From: Candidatus Gastranaerophilales bacterium
Lineage (GTDB): Bacteria > Cyanobacteriota > Vampirovibrionia > Gastranaerophilales > JANQFW01
Direction: 5' to 3'
Assembly: GCA_028282645.1 (NCBI GenBank)
Contig: JANQHM010000268.1
Span: forward strand, 1-37,096
Length of the DNA: 37,096 nt
A program made the translations under genes and the position numbers. Shown here in pieces: positions 1 to 7,368 of this stretch. Position 1 is the stretch's first letter; each line of letters begins with the position of its first letter. The notes beneath the pieces are model-generated. The model was not told the DNA's origin, ran no database searches, and saw only the letters and a list, made by a program, of their open reading frames with translations.

Positions 1-569
1 TAAAAAGAATTAAGACAATGATAATTTTTGCTTATAAAAGGGTATAAAAAGGCACACTTATCCTGGGTGATAGTCATCACCTTTTTTATGTTATCGCTAC
101 AAGCATTGATACAGCTTAAGTTTAACTGAATTAACATAGCTTGATCGACAACAATCATTGCCCCCAGGGGGGTAAAGTGCTGCTTTAAATGAGAAATTAA
201 ATTTTGCGTGGCTAGCACATCCTTTAATCTATTGATATATAATGAGTTTATATATTTAAATGCCTGATTTATTCTTATATTATTAAGATTAACTCTATTT
301 GATACAAAGTTTTTGTTTTTATATATGCTATTAGCCGCTACCAGAGTTTTGGCAGTGCTATTAGCTTTATTTTTTAATATTTTTTTATATATTAAATTTT
401 TAAATTTATTATATAGAATATAAAAATAATTAAAAATATACTTGGAAACAAAGAAAGAAGGCTTTTGTCCAACACAAAAAGTATTAAATGAAATAATTGA
501 GCATAAAAATGCTACCATATTCCACAAGATAAATAATAAGTTTTGGGCGAAGAACCGTGTTAACTTCAT
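1..569 (-). CDS. unknown protein, 3' end beyond window
   Basis: An ATG at 569-567 on the minus strand opens a frame with no stop for 189 codons, down to base 3. The ORF track misses it because its stop lies outside the window. The product begins MKLTRFFAQN, followed by a hydrophobic segment (about residues 8-32, rich in L/I/F/V) that looks like a signal anchor or uncleaved signal. Next comes a basic, Asn/Lys/Tyr-rich stretch, and then a mixed region with a few cysteines. I recognise no family. The last third of the visible frame runs in frame through a copy of the family A repeat (66-164), so part of the C-terminus is repeat-derived. It diverges from neuB across a 370-bp spacer. A gene is likely given the length without stops in AT-rich DNA; its function is unknown. 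Confidence 0.6.
   Translation of the reverse strand, partial: MKLTRFFAQNLLFILWNMVAFLCSIISFNTFCVGQKPSFFVSKYIFNYFYILYNKFKNLIYKKILKNKANSTAKTLVAANSIYKNKNFVSNRVNLNNIRINQAFKYINSLYINRLKDVLATQNLISHLKQHFTPLGAMIVVDQAMLIQLNLSCINACSDNIKKVMTITQDKCAFLYPFISKNYHCLNSF
66..164 (+). repeat. family A element, copy 1 (diverged, inside a reading frame)
   Basis: It starts with the near-palindrome GGTGATAGTCATCACC and continues with recognisable family A blocks (ATCGCT, TTGATA, CTTAAGTTT, CTTGATCGAC). It is clearly diverged from copies 2 and 4. No clean flanking duplication is visible. It lies within the minus-strand reading frame 1-569 without breaking it. The right boundary is approximate. Confidence 0.7.
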
Positions 570-854
570 TTTCTATAGCCTTTAGTTTTTTTCTTAAATG
601 TCAATGTATTTCAAAATTATATTCTTAATATATATTTTAGCATCTTTTTTTTAATTCCGCAGGCTCTTGTAAAAATAAAATGCTAAACTTGTAACATTTC
701 TTAATTTATTTAAATTTTTAAATGATTGTGATGAGTTATCTTTAACAAAAAAATAATATTATATTTAAAATTTTAAAATCATATATTTAGAGATGTTCTT
801 TTCCTCTGACTATATGATATGATTCATATACTTGCCTTCAATTTAGTATATTTA

Positions 855-902
855 TTTTAAAACGTTTGAATAATCTGAAAAATCTTTTTAAGATAGTATA
901 AT
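855..902 (-). repeat. family B element, copy 1 (half element)
   Basis: Read on the minus strand it begins TATACTATCTTAAAAAG, then TTTTTCAGATTATTCAA. This matches the left ends of the copies at 6993, 14334, 19560 and 28575. Only one end is present. Read towards neuB, the same bases give TCTGAA-N17-TATAAT. Confidence 0.6.
874..902 (+). promoter_or_regulatory. candidate promoter of neuB operon
   Basis: TCTGAA at 874-879, a 17-base spacer, then a perfect TATAAT at 897-902, 38 bases before the neuB ATG. The whole signal lies in the end of a family B repeat. The -10 is consensus; the -35 is weak. Confidence 0.5.
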
Positions 903-940
903 GCTAACAATTGGGTATTAATGTTTGGGGGGGAAAGGAT

Positions 941-1831
941 ATGAGAAAAAAAATTAAAGTTGGAAACAAACTCATAGGTGATGGCGAGCCTACTTTTATT
1001 ATTGCGGAAATCGGCATTAACCATAATGGTGCTGTGGAAAATGCAAAAAAATTAATTGATATTGCCAAGACTTGCGGCTGTGATGCTGTAAAATTTCAAA
1101 AAAGAACAGTAGATGTGGTTTATACACAAGAAGAGTTAGCAATGCCAAGACCAAACCACTTCGGAGATACAAACGGCGACCTTAAAAGAGGTTTGGAATT
1201 TGGATATAAACAGTATAAAGAGATTGATGAATACTGTAAGGCAAAAGATATTTTATGGTTTGCATCTTGCTGGGATGAAGCATCTGTTGACTTTATAGAT
1301 CAATTTGATCCCCCTTGCTATAAAATAGCTTCGGCAAGCTTGACTGATGATAACCTGTTAATGCATACAAAAGCAACGGGAAAACCTATTTTATTATCTA
1401 CCGGCATGAGTACTCAGAAAGAAATAAAGCACGCACTGGATATTTTAGGTGATAATGTGGTATTATTCCACTGCACTTCAACTTATCCTACGGATTTAGA
1501 AGAAATTAACCTTAAAGTAATAACAAAATACAGAAATAAATATGACTTTCCTATTGGCTTTAGCGGGCATGAAAGAGGTGTATCCACTACGATTATTGCC
1601 GCAGCAATGGGTGCTAATTCAATAGAGAGACATATAACTTTTGATAGAACAATGTGGGGAAGCGATCATGCGGCAAGCTTGGAGCCGCAAGGGTTATTCA
1701 GATTAGTTAGAGATATAAGACAGATACCTATTGTAATGGGCGATGGGCAAAAAACTGTTTATGAGTCTGAAAAGCCTATTATCAAAAAATTAAGAAGAGT
1801 TAAAGGAAACAAAAATGCCTCAAAAGTTTAA
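941..1831 (+). CDS. neuB: N-acetylneuraminate synthase-like (NeuB family), short form
   Basis: NeuB/SpsE-type enzymes condense phosphoenolpyruvate with an N-acetyl-hexosamine to make a nonulosonic acid (sialic, legionaminic or pseudaminic type) in the cytoplasm. Family hallmarks are FIIAEIGINHNG near the N-terminus, DAVKFQKR, LLSTGMST, FHCTSTYPT, and GFSGHERG followed by IERHITFDR. The ATG at 941 is preferred over the tracked TTG at 911 because the G-rich GGGGGGAAAGGA Shine-Dalgarno stretch lies just before it. At 296 residues the protein ends shortly after the TIM barrel and lacks the C-terminal SAF (antifreeze-like) domain of standard NeuB (about 340 residues). A short subfamily of this kind exists. 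It overlaps the next gene by 17 bp, so the two are co-transcribed. The exact sugar product cannot be read from the sequence. Confidence 0.88.
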   Translation: MRKKIKVGNKLIGDGEPTFIIAEIGINHNGAVENAKKLIDIAKTCGCDAVKFQKRTVDVVYTQEELAMPRPNHFGDTNGDLKRGLEFGYKQYKEIDEYCKAKDILWFASCWDEASVDFIDQFDPPCYKIASASLTDDNLLMHTKATGKPILLSTGMSTQKEIKHALDILGDNVVLFHCTSTYPTDLEEINLKVITKYRNKYDFPIGFSGHERGVSTTIIAAAMGANSIERHITFDRTMWGSDHAASLEPQGLFRLVRDIRQIPIVMGDGQKTVYESEKPIIKKLRRVKGNKNASKV

Positions 1832-2297
1832 TAAAAACATAAAAATAATTGCAACCGACTTTGACGGCATTATGACCGACAGTTGTGTTTATTTTTCTTC
1901 CGACAGCTTCGAGGAGCAGAAAAAAGTAAGTTATAAAGATATTATGGGAATGTCTTTGGCTGTAAAAAACGGCTATATAGTTGCAATAATATCAGGTGAG
2001 GACTCTCCTGTTATTGATAGGGTCGCTAATCGATTCAATCTGGAAGATGTGCATAAAGGCATAAAGAACAAACGGGAGTCTATAGAAAAAATATCTCAAA
2101 AATATTCTGTGCCTTTATCTCAGATATGTTATCTTGGAGATGATATCAATGATATTTGTGTGCTGGAGCGTGTAGGCTGGGCTGTGACCGTTCCTGATGC
2201 AAATTTTAAGGTTAAAGAGCTTCCCGGTATATATATTACAAAGGCTCAAGCAGGTAACGGCGCATTTAGAGAGGTTATAGATTTATTAATTAATTAA
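1815..2297 (+). CDS. HAD phosphatase, KdsC / NulO-9-phosphatase type
   Basis: A 160-residue single-domain HAD hydrolase of the C0 (capless) KdsC kind. Motif I is DFDGIMTD (about residues 15-22), motif II is IISGE (about 58-62), the basic motif lies near KNKRES, and motif IV is GDDINDICVL (about 107-116). KdsC removes phosphate from KDO-8-phosphate, and close relatives dephosphorylate nonulosonate-9-phosphates. The 17-bp overlap with neuB argues that this enzyme acts on the NeuB product. An AAAGGA Shine-Dalgarno sequence lies inside the end of neuB. No CMP-sugar synthetase (NeuA-type) is in the window, so activation must be encoded elsewhere. Confidence 0.8.
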   Translation: MPQKFNKNIKIIATDFDGIMTDSCVYFSSDSFEEQKKVSYKDIMGMSLAVKNGYIVAIISGEDSPVIDRVANRFNLEDVHKGIKNKRESIEKISQKYSVPLSQICYLGDDINDICVLERVGWAVTVPDANFKVKELPGIYITKAQAGNGAFREVIDLLIN

Positions 2298-2345
2298 TTT
2301 ATATTATTTTTTTAAATAAATAAAAATAAAAAACAGAGGTGAGTG

Positions 2346-4229
2346 ATGTTTCAAAAAAATATAGAAGTTTTAAAATTTAAAAATCCTGACTTAGCATCAA
2401 AATTAGAAAAAAACAGGTTAGAGGATATAAATGAAAATTTTTCTGTTTTTGAAGCAAAAAGTAAGGACTTAATAATAGCATACAAAGACATACCCCTTAA
2501 CAGTCCGGTTGATCCTATTCAGGAGGCCAGACAAATTTGGAGTAAATCAATAAAATCAGAACCTGCTAAAAACGATATTCATTTGGTTTTTGGGATTGGC
2601 TTGGGATATTTGTTTAAAAGAACCTATATAAGCTCACCTGCCAGGATTTTTGTTTTTGAGCCTAACCTTGAAATTTTACGATTTGTATTTGAATATATTG
2701 ATTTTTCTCAGGAACTGGCTGATAAAAGAGTTTATTTTACAGATAACTTTGAAACTTTAATGGATAAAATTCAAAATGAATACCTGAGCGGTGACAAAAT
2801 AGAACCGCTTTTTGTCGACTCTTATGCTATATTAAATCAAAAAATATTAATGAATCTAACTTCTGAAATTATTAAAATATGCCAATTAAGAAATATGGAC
2901 CAGAATACGATTTTTAGTCAGTGTAAAGATTGGACTATAAATAATATAACTAATATGAAATTTTTCCCTAAAGCTCGACCTGTGAGTATTTTACAAAACA
3001 AATTCAAGGATAAGCCTGCTTTAATTGTTTGCTCCGGGCCTTCTTTAAAAGAAAATATTCAAAATATAAAAGAAAATAAAAATAAATATATATTAATATC
3101 TATTGGTAACGCTTTAAAATATTTGGTGCAAGAGAATATTATACCGGACTTTGTGGTGTTTTCCGATTCAAAATATCTTGAGCAGCATGTTGAGGGAATA
3201 AAAGACAAAATAAATGATATAAATCTTATTACTTGCTCAAAAGCTGATTTTAATTTATCAAGAAACCCCTTTAAAAGAAAATTATTTTATTTTTCCAAGA
3301 CAGACGCTATTGCGGATTGGCTTAATTCAGTTGATTCCAAGCATTTTGAATTATATAACTCAGCAGGTAGCGTCTCTATAATTAGCTATTTTGTTGCAAA
3401 AGAAATGGGATGCGCTCCCATTGTTTATACCGGTTTAGATTTGGCATTTGTAAATAACAAACTGTATGCAAATGATCAAAAGTTGGATGTAAACTCTCAA
3501 GGGGATATTAATTTGGGATATACTCCGGCGTATAACTACAAAAAGGCAATGCATGTAAAAGCTCGCAATGGTAAATATATTCTATCCAGAGATGATTATG
3601 CTTTGTTTATCAGACAATTGGAAGATATAATAGAGGAAGAAAATATTCAAAATCAGCTAATCAATACATCATTGAATGGTGCTTTGATTAAAGGTATGAA
3701 ATATATCGAATTTAATGAGGTTAACTCTAAAATTTCCAATAAAAATACAAATATAGATAAGACTTTGACACAATTATTTAATCAAAGCCGTGAAGAATGG
3801 GATGTTTTACTTAATAAATTTGCAAAAAGCTTAATAGGCCAGCATAAAGAAATAAAAATTATTAATGAAAATTGTAAAAAAATAGTTAAAACACTAGGAC
3901 AAATAAATAAACAATTACAAAGCGATGATGTTCAGCTTACGTTTGTAGACTCTTTGGTCAAGGGGATTAAGAAAACTATGTCTCAGACCAGGGGTGATAT
4001 TGTTAAAAATATATTTCTTTCTAATTCCCTTCAAAAGGAGATTCTGGACTATACAAATAATTACAAACTAGATGTATTACCGTCTCTTGAAATTATAAAA
4101 CATAATATGCAAGTTGAATATGAACTGTTTAATATGGCATGTATGGTTTCATCAGCTATAGAAAAGAATCTTGATGGTGTAATTTTTAAGTATAAAAGGA
4201 AAGTCATTAAGGATGAGTGCGTAGTGTAG
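2346..4229 (+). CDS. Maf/MptE-like glycosyltransferase (DUF115 family)
   Basis: A 627-residue cytoplasmic protein of the DUF115 / motility-associated-factor family. The core, at about residues 215-400, contains KPALIVCSGPSLKENI followed by an IPDFVVFSD-type segment. In flagellated bacteria these proteins attach pseudaminic or legionaminic acid to flagellin or related surface proteins. Placement directly behind neuB and the HAD phosphatase fits a transfer step for that nonulosonic acid. The ATG at 2346 is chosen over the tracked GTG at 2343 because GAGGTGAGTG lies immediately upstream. The C-terminal 200 residues are helical and Lys/Asn-rich. No flagellin gene is visible here, so the acceptor is unknown. 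Confidence 0.8.
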   Translation: MFQKNIEVLKFKNPDLASKLEKNRLEDINENFSVFEAKSKDLIIAYKDIPLNSPVDPIQEARQIWSKSIKSEPAKNDIHLVFGIGLGYLFKRTYISSPARIFVFEPNLEILRFVFEYIDFSQELADKRVYFTDNFETLMDKIQNEYLSGDKIEPLFVDSYAILNQKILMNLTSEIIKICQLRNMDQNTIFSQCKDWTINNITNMKFFPKARPVSILQNKFKDKPALIVCSGPSLKENIQNIKENKNKYILISIGNALKYLVQENIIPDFVVFSDSKYLEQHVEGIKDKINDINLITCSKADFNLSRNPFKRKLFYFSKTDAIADWLNSVDSKHFELYNSAGSVSIISYFVAKEMGCAPIVYTGLDLAFVNNKLYANDQKLDVNSQGDINLGYTPAYNYKKAMHVKARNGKYILSRDDYALFIRQLEDIIEEENIQNQLINTSLNGALIKGMKYIEFNEVNSKISNKNTNIDKTLTQLFNQSREEWDVLLNKFAKSLIGQHKEIKIINENCKKIVKTLGQINKQLQSDDVQLTFVDSLVKGIKKTMSQTRGDIVKNIFLSNSLQKEILDYTNNYKLDVLPSLEIIKHNMQVEYELFNMACMVSSAIEKNLDGVIFKYKRKVIKDECVV

Positions 4230-4329
4230 TTAATATTAGCACCAATAGCTTTAAATGCAAGCAAGGAATACAAGTCTATTGCATTGGATTTTTAGGGAAC
4301 TTCCGTTTTTTTAACCAGATAGGCTCTTA

Positions 4330-4390
4330 GTTTGGGCAAACCAACCTTGGCTGCTCAAACCGGCCATAGCAACCCTGCCGCTATGGTTTT
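4330..4390 (+). terminator. structured RNA element ending in a terminator hairpin
   Basis: GTTTGGGC (4330-4337) pairs with GCTCAAAC (4353-4360) with one G-U pair, enclosing a CCAA/TTGG stem. This is followed by the hairpin CCATAGC (4364-4370)/GCTATGG (4380-4386) and TTTTAT. The last hairpin is a plausible rho-independent terminator for the neuB-HAD-maf operon. The preceding nested helix is more structure than a terminator needs, and the stretch is unusually GC-rich for this genome. I could not match it to a riboswitch class I know. Confidence 0.55.
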
Positions 4391-4409
4391 ATAAAACTAA
4401 ATTAAATGT

Positions 4410-4862
4410 TTATTCCAGGCAATAAGCAATATTAAATTTTGTGTTTTGTAATTTAAAAAACAACTTTTTAGAAGGTGATCTGCTAATCATAATAAAGACA
4501 TCGTCCCCTGTTGTAATTGTAGGAGGAGCAACTTCTATGGTCTCCTCAAGTCTTAGCCGAGACAAGGCATTATTAAGCAACATAATTGTGAATTCACTTA
4601 AACAGCTTAAAGTTATATCATTTAGTTCGTACACAGATTGCCCCATCATGCCTGAAGCAATATCATAAGCAGCCTCTTTAGGCAGGCCTATTAAGATATT
4701 GCCTTTTACTGCATTTGTTAAACCTACAAGAATACTAACATCCTCTACTGAGTTTAATGAGCTTTCCGGCAGTTCACACATAAATCTGTGGTTTAATCCA
4801 AAAGAAGGCATAATTTGAGTTGCTGCTGCCACGATAATGTCTTTAAAGTTAAAGTCCTTCAT
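4410..4862 (-). CDS. CheX-like protein, degenerate active-site motif
   Basis: A 150-residue cytoplasmic protein that follows the CheX/CheC fold pattern: a KGNILIGLP strand, a MMGQSVYELND segment, a helix carrying SEFTIMLLNNAL, then APPTITTGDD. CheX and CheC dephosphorylate CheY-P using a conserved ExxN on this helix. Here the Glu is kept but the Asn position reads Ile (SEFTIM), so phosphatase activity is doubtful and a binding or regulatory role is possible. It sits six bases after its tandem paralogue (4869-5324), which keeps ExxN. No chemotaxis kinase or receptor is nearby. Confidence 0.65.
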   Translation of the reverse strand: MKDFNFKDIIVAAATQIMPSFGLNHRFMCELPESSLNSVEDVSILVGLTNAVKGNILIGLPKEAAYDIASGMMGQSVYELNDITLSCLSEFTIMLLNNALSRLRLEETIEVAPPTITTGDDVFIMISRSPSKKLFFKLQNTKFNIAYCLE

Positions 4863-4868
4863 TGTTTC

Positions 4869-5324
4869 TTATGATTCCTCAAAACCTAAATCGATAGTAA
4901 AAGCACCTATTTCTGACTTAAAATGAAATATATCAGAATCAACCCCCATTGTAAAGATACTCATACACTCATCAGAGTATACCGACGGCGGTGTTAAAGT
5001 TATTTCCCTATTTTTAAATATATTATTAATATATGTTGTAATTCGTCCACAGTAAATATTCCCAAACTCTGCCAGATACATAAAAAGCTCTTCCGGGTCG
5101 TCAAGCGGGTCACCGCAGTTCATAGCTACTGCAAACTTATCAGCTGTAGATTTATCTGTTTGAATTAATATTCTACCGTTTTTGTTACCGGTAATGCCTA
5201 TAACAACTGTTATCTCAGGAAAACTTTCTACTGTTTCGCAAGTAGAAAATTCTAAATCGGTTAATTCCTGACTGACTTCAATAAATGAATCCCTGAATAC
5301 GTCAAGCTTCTCTTTTAATATCAT
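4869..5324 (-). CDS. CheX-like phosphatase domain protein, ExxN motif intact
   Basis: The start is placed at the ATG at 5324 (MILKEKLDVF), behind an AAGAGAG-type Shine-Dalgarno sequence. The tracked 196-residue frame adds 45 N-terminal residues of low-complexity, Lys/Ile/Tyr-rich type that do not look like protein. The 151-residue product has the CheC/CheX/FliY signature helix LAEFGNIYCGRI, with E and N three residues apart, followed 23 residues later by the Pro of TLTPP. That is the spacing known for this phosphatase family, and a GNKNGRILIQ strand fits the fold. It probably dephosphorylates a response-regulator receiver domain. It forms a two-gene operon with the degenerate paralogue. Confidence 0.65.
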   Translation of the reverse strand: MILKEKLDVFRDSFIEVSQELTDLEFSTCETVESFPEITVVIGITGNKNGRILIQTDKSTADKFAVAMNCGDPLDDPEELFMYLAEFGNIYCGRITTYINNIFKNREITLTPPSVYSDECMSIFTMGVDSDIFHFKSEIGAFTIDLGFEES

Positions 5325-5503
5325 ATTCTTACTCTCTTTATTCCTTACATCCAAACAATTTTTGAATATCTTCCTACAAGAATTTTTGAATTTATACCAT
5401 TTAAGTTGTAAATATATATAAATAATACACTTTGTTGATATTTTTTGCAAGATAAACATACTATGATTTAATACTGTAATAAGTCTATTATATTAAGCTA
5501 TTT

Positions 5504-5520
5504 ATACTGATTCTCAATTA
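5504..5520 (-). repeat. possible family B end fragment
   Basis: ATACTGATTCTCAATTA is the inverse of the right end of the family B copy beyond the photolyase gene (TAATTGAGAATCAG at 7151-7164), with 14 identical bases. The gene is thus bracketed by inverted copies. The match is short in AT-rich DNA, so chance is possible. Confidence 0.35.
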
Positions 5521-5522
5521 TA

Positions 5523-6974
5523 TTATTCTTTATCGAATTTGTTAAGAAATTTTTCAGCTATATTTATGTGGTTTTTTATTTGCTTATCACCTTTTATGTC
5601 TAATTGTCTTGTTATAAGTTTTTCTCTGGGAATTTTTTCTAATTTTTCTCTATTTTTATATAAAAATCTCCAAAATAGTGCATCCCAAATTTCAGTCCAT
5701 TCTCCTGCAGGATAATCGCTCATTTTTTTAATATAGCTTGAAGAGCTAAAGTAGGGCTTTGTCATCATCAGACCACCGTCTGCAAATTGGCTCATTCCAA
5801 ATACATTTGGCAACATTACCCAGTCATAAGAATCAATATACATTTCCATAAACCACTTATAAATTTCTTGCGGAGAGATTTCACAAATAAACATAAAGTT
5901 TCCTAAAATCATAAGTCTTTCTATGTGATGGTTATAGCCTGTTTTTAAGAGTTTTTTTATAGTGCAGTCTACAGGCTTTATATCTGTTTGCCCAATATAA
6001 AAACCATGCGGTATTTGACTTTTATGATTCCAGAAGTTTAAATTTCTTTGCTCCTGGCCTTTTAAAATATACATATTTTTTATATATTCACGCCAGCCTA
6101 CTATTTGCCTGATAAAACCTTCCAAGGAATTTAGGGCGGGTTTATTTTCTTTTGCAAAATCAATGGTTGTTTTTAAAATTTCATCGGGGGTGATTAGCCC
6201 GATATTTATTGCATACGATAAAACCGAATGGAATAAATATTGCTCATCTTTTAGTATTGCGTCTTCATAGTCGCCAAAAAGATTTAGCCTGTTTTCTAAA
6301 AAATCTTCCAGCCAGCTTTGTACGCCTTTGTACATTATGGGATAAATAAAATCATCGTGGGAGCCGTAGTTATCTGCAAAATGCGTATCTATGTATTTTT
6401 TTGCTTCTGCTACATATTTATTTTTTCCATATTTTATTAATTCCGGTATAGCTATACCGGATGATATTTTTTTTCTGTTTTCAGGGTCAAAACTCCATTT
6501 ACCGCCTAGTGGCTTATTTTTTGAGTCTACAAGAATTTTTAATTTTTTTCTTTGCTCTATATAGAAAGAAGTTTGAGAGTATGTTTTTTTACCTTTGAAA
6601 AAATCTTCAAAACTTTCTTTAGTCGTTAAAAAACCGGGAGAGTCATACCATATTATTTTAAAGTTTGAGTTTTTAAGTTTTTTTTCCAGCTCTAAGTCAA
6701 CTACGTCAATGATATGTAATGTATTAATATTTTTATTTTTTAATATTTCAAAATAATTATCAGTAAAAGTAATATAATTAACTTTTAATCCTTGCTCTGT
6801 GAGGAATTCTTCATGGTGTTTCATAGATGATCTGTGCAAGACCAGCTTATTTTTATGAAATTTAAAATCAGTAAAAAATCTTTTTTCTTCTATAAGAAAA
6901 ATTTCTCTTTCTTTTGATAAAAGCGGTGATTTGGAAAAAAGCTGATTTGGAAATATTATGGATGCTTCATTCAT
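5523..6974 (-). CDS. photolyase/cryptochrome-related protein (FeS-BCP/PF04244 type) lacking most Fe-S cysteines
   Basis: A 483-residue protein of the deoxyribodipyrimidine photolyase-related family, whose characterised members are FAD-containing (6-4) photolyases with a [4Fe-4S] cluster. The N-terminal alpha/beta domain starts IIFPNQLF. The C-terminal FAD domain carries FIRQIVGWREYI, YNHHIERLMILGNFM, DSYDWVMLPNVFGMSQFADG and TKPYFSSSSYI. In the usual family a CxxC...C cluster segment follows this point. Here it reads YPAGEWTEIWDALFWRF with no cysteine, and only a single candidate Cys (VDCTIKK) remains upstream. The cluster is therefore probably absent. It stands alone on the minus strand, behind a family B repeat. 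DNA repair or blue-light sensing are both possible. Confidence 0.85.
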   Translation of the reverse strand: MNEASIIFPNQLFSKSPLLSKEREIFLIEEKRFFTDFKFHKNKLVLHRSSMKHHEEFLTEQGLKVNYITFTDNYFEILKNKNINTLHIIDVVDLELEKKLKNSNFKIIWYDSPGFLTTKESFEDFFKGKKTYSQTSFYIEQRKKLKILVDSKNKPLGGKWSFDPENRKKISSGIAIPELIKYGKNKYVAEAKKYIDTHFADNYGSHDDFIYPIMYKGVQSWLEDFLENRLNLFGDYEDAILKDEQYLFHSVLSYAINIGLITPDEILKTTIDFAKENKPALNSLEGFIRQIVGWREYIKNMYILKGQEQRNLNFWNHKSQIPHGFYIGQTDIKPVDCTIKKLLKTGYNHHIERLMILGNFMFICEISPQEIYKWFMEMYIDSYDWVMLPNVFGMSQFADGGLMMTKPYFSSSSYIKKMSDYPAGEWTEIWDALFWRFLYKNREKLEKIPREKLITRQLDIKGDKQIKNHINIAEKFLNKFDKE

Positions 6975-6992
6975 TTTTTTATTCCACTTAAC

Positions 6993-7169
6993 TATACTAT
7001 CTCTAACTCTAAAATACTTTTCAGATTTTTCAATCGTATAAGAGCTAATTTAAGATAAGCTATTTTTTAAATTGCGAAGCGGAAGCTTATAAAAAATAAA
7101 ATAGTCAATTTTACTTTTTATAAGCTTATTCCAAAGAGTAATTTTAAATTTAATTGAGAATCAGAATAC
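6993..7169 (+). repeat. family B element, copy 2 (expanded)
   Basis: The left end TATACTATCTCTAACTC and ACTTTTCAGATTTTTCAATCG, and the right end AGAGTAATTTTAAATTTAATTGAGAATC, correspond to the compact copies at 19560 and 28575. This copy is about 75 bases longer because of an inserted perfect-looking hairpin (7083-7127). It lies between the divergent photolyase and PEP-CTERM genes. Confidence 0.6.
7083..7127. repeat. long AT-rich palindrome inside family B copy 2
   Basis: A 20-base arm starting AAGCTTATAAAAA (7083-7102) pairs with 7108-7127 at 19 of 20 positions around the loop AGTCA. It has no T-tract and no gene end within reach, so it is more likely part of the mobile sequence than a terminator. 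Confidence 0.7.
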
Positions 7170-7368
7170 AAAATTCATCAGCTATTTTATACTAAGTTTT
7201 TTTTTTAATAATTAGAAACTTGTTTATTTTCTGTATATTGAAGAAGTCTGCTAATACACCTCTAATTTTATAAAATTATTTAAAATATTTTCTCAATTAT
7301 CATTTTACAATCGATCTTATTTGTGTTATTTATATGTAACGTATTCAAATTAAATAAGAGGAGAAAAA
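7170..7368 (+). promoter_or_regulatory. upstream region of the PEP-CTERM gene
   Basis: AT-rich leader of the PEP-CTERM gene. The strong Shine-Dalgarno sequence AAGAGGAGAAAAA directly precedes the ATG. I do not see a confident -35/-10 pair. Confidence 0.35.

Larger units (their letters stand above)
570..940. other. divergent intergenic spacer
   Basis: This very AT-rich spacer lies between the diverging 1-569 gene and neuB. It contains a half copy of repeat family B (855-902) and the promoter-like pair it carries. I see no further coding potential or hairpin terminator. Confidence 0.6.

Noticed and set aside
2343-2345. GTG start for the Maf-like gene as in the track
   Set aside because: The ATG at 2346 has the better spacing to GAGGTGAG; the GTG is part of that stretch.
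4330-4390. Possible c-di-GMP (GEMM) riboswitch because of GGGCAAACC
   Set aside because: The GEMM hallmarks after that motif (GNRA-capped stem, CGCAAAGCC, receptor helix) are missing, and it lies after rather than before a gene.
4869-5459. 196-residue version of the upstream CheX-like protein
   Set aside because: The first 45 residues are low-complexity and lack a Shine-Dalgarno; homologues are about 150 residues, matching the ATG at 5324.
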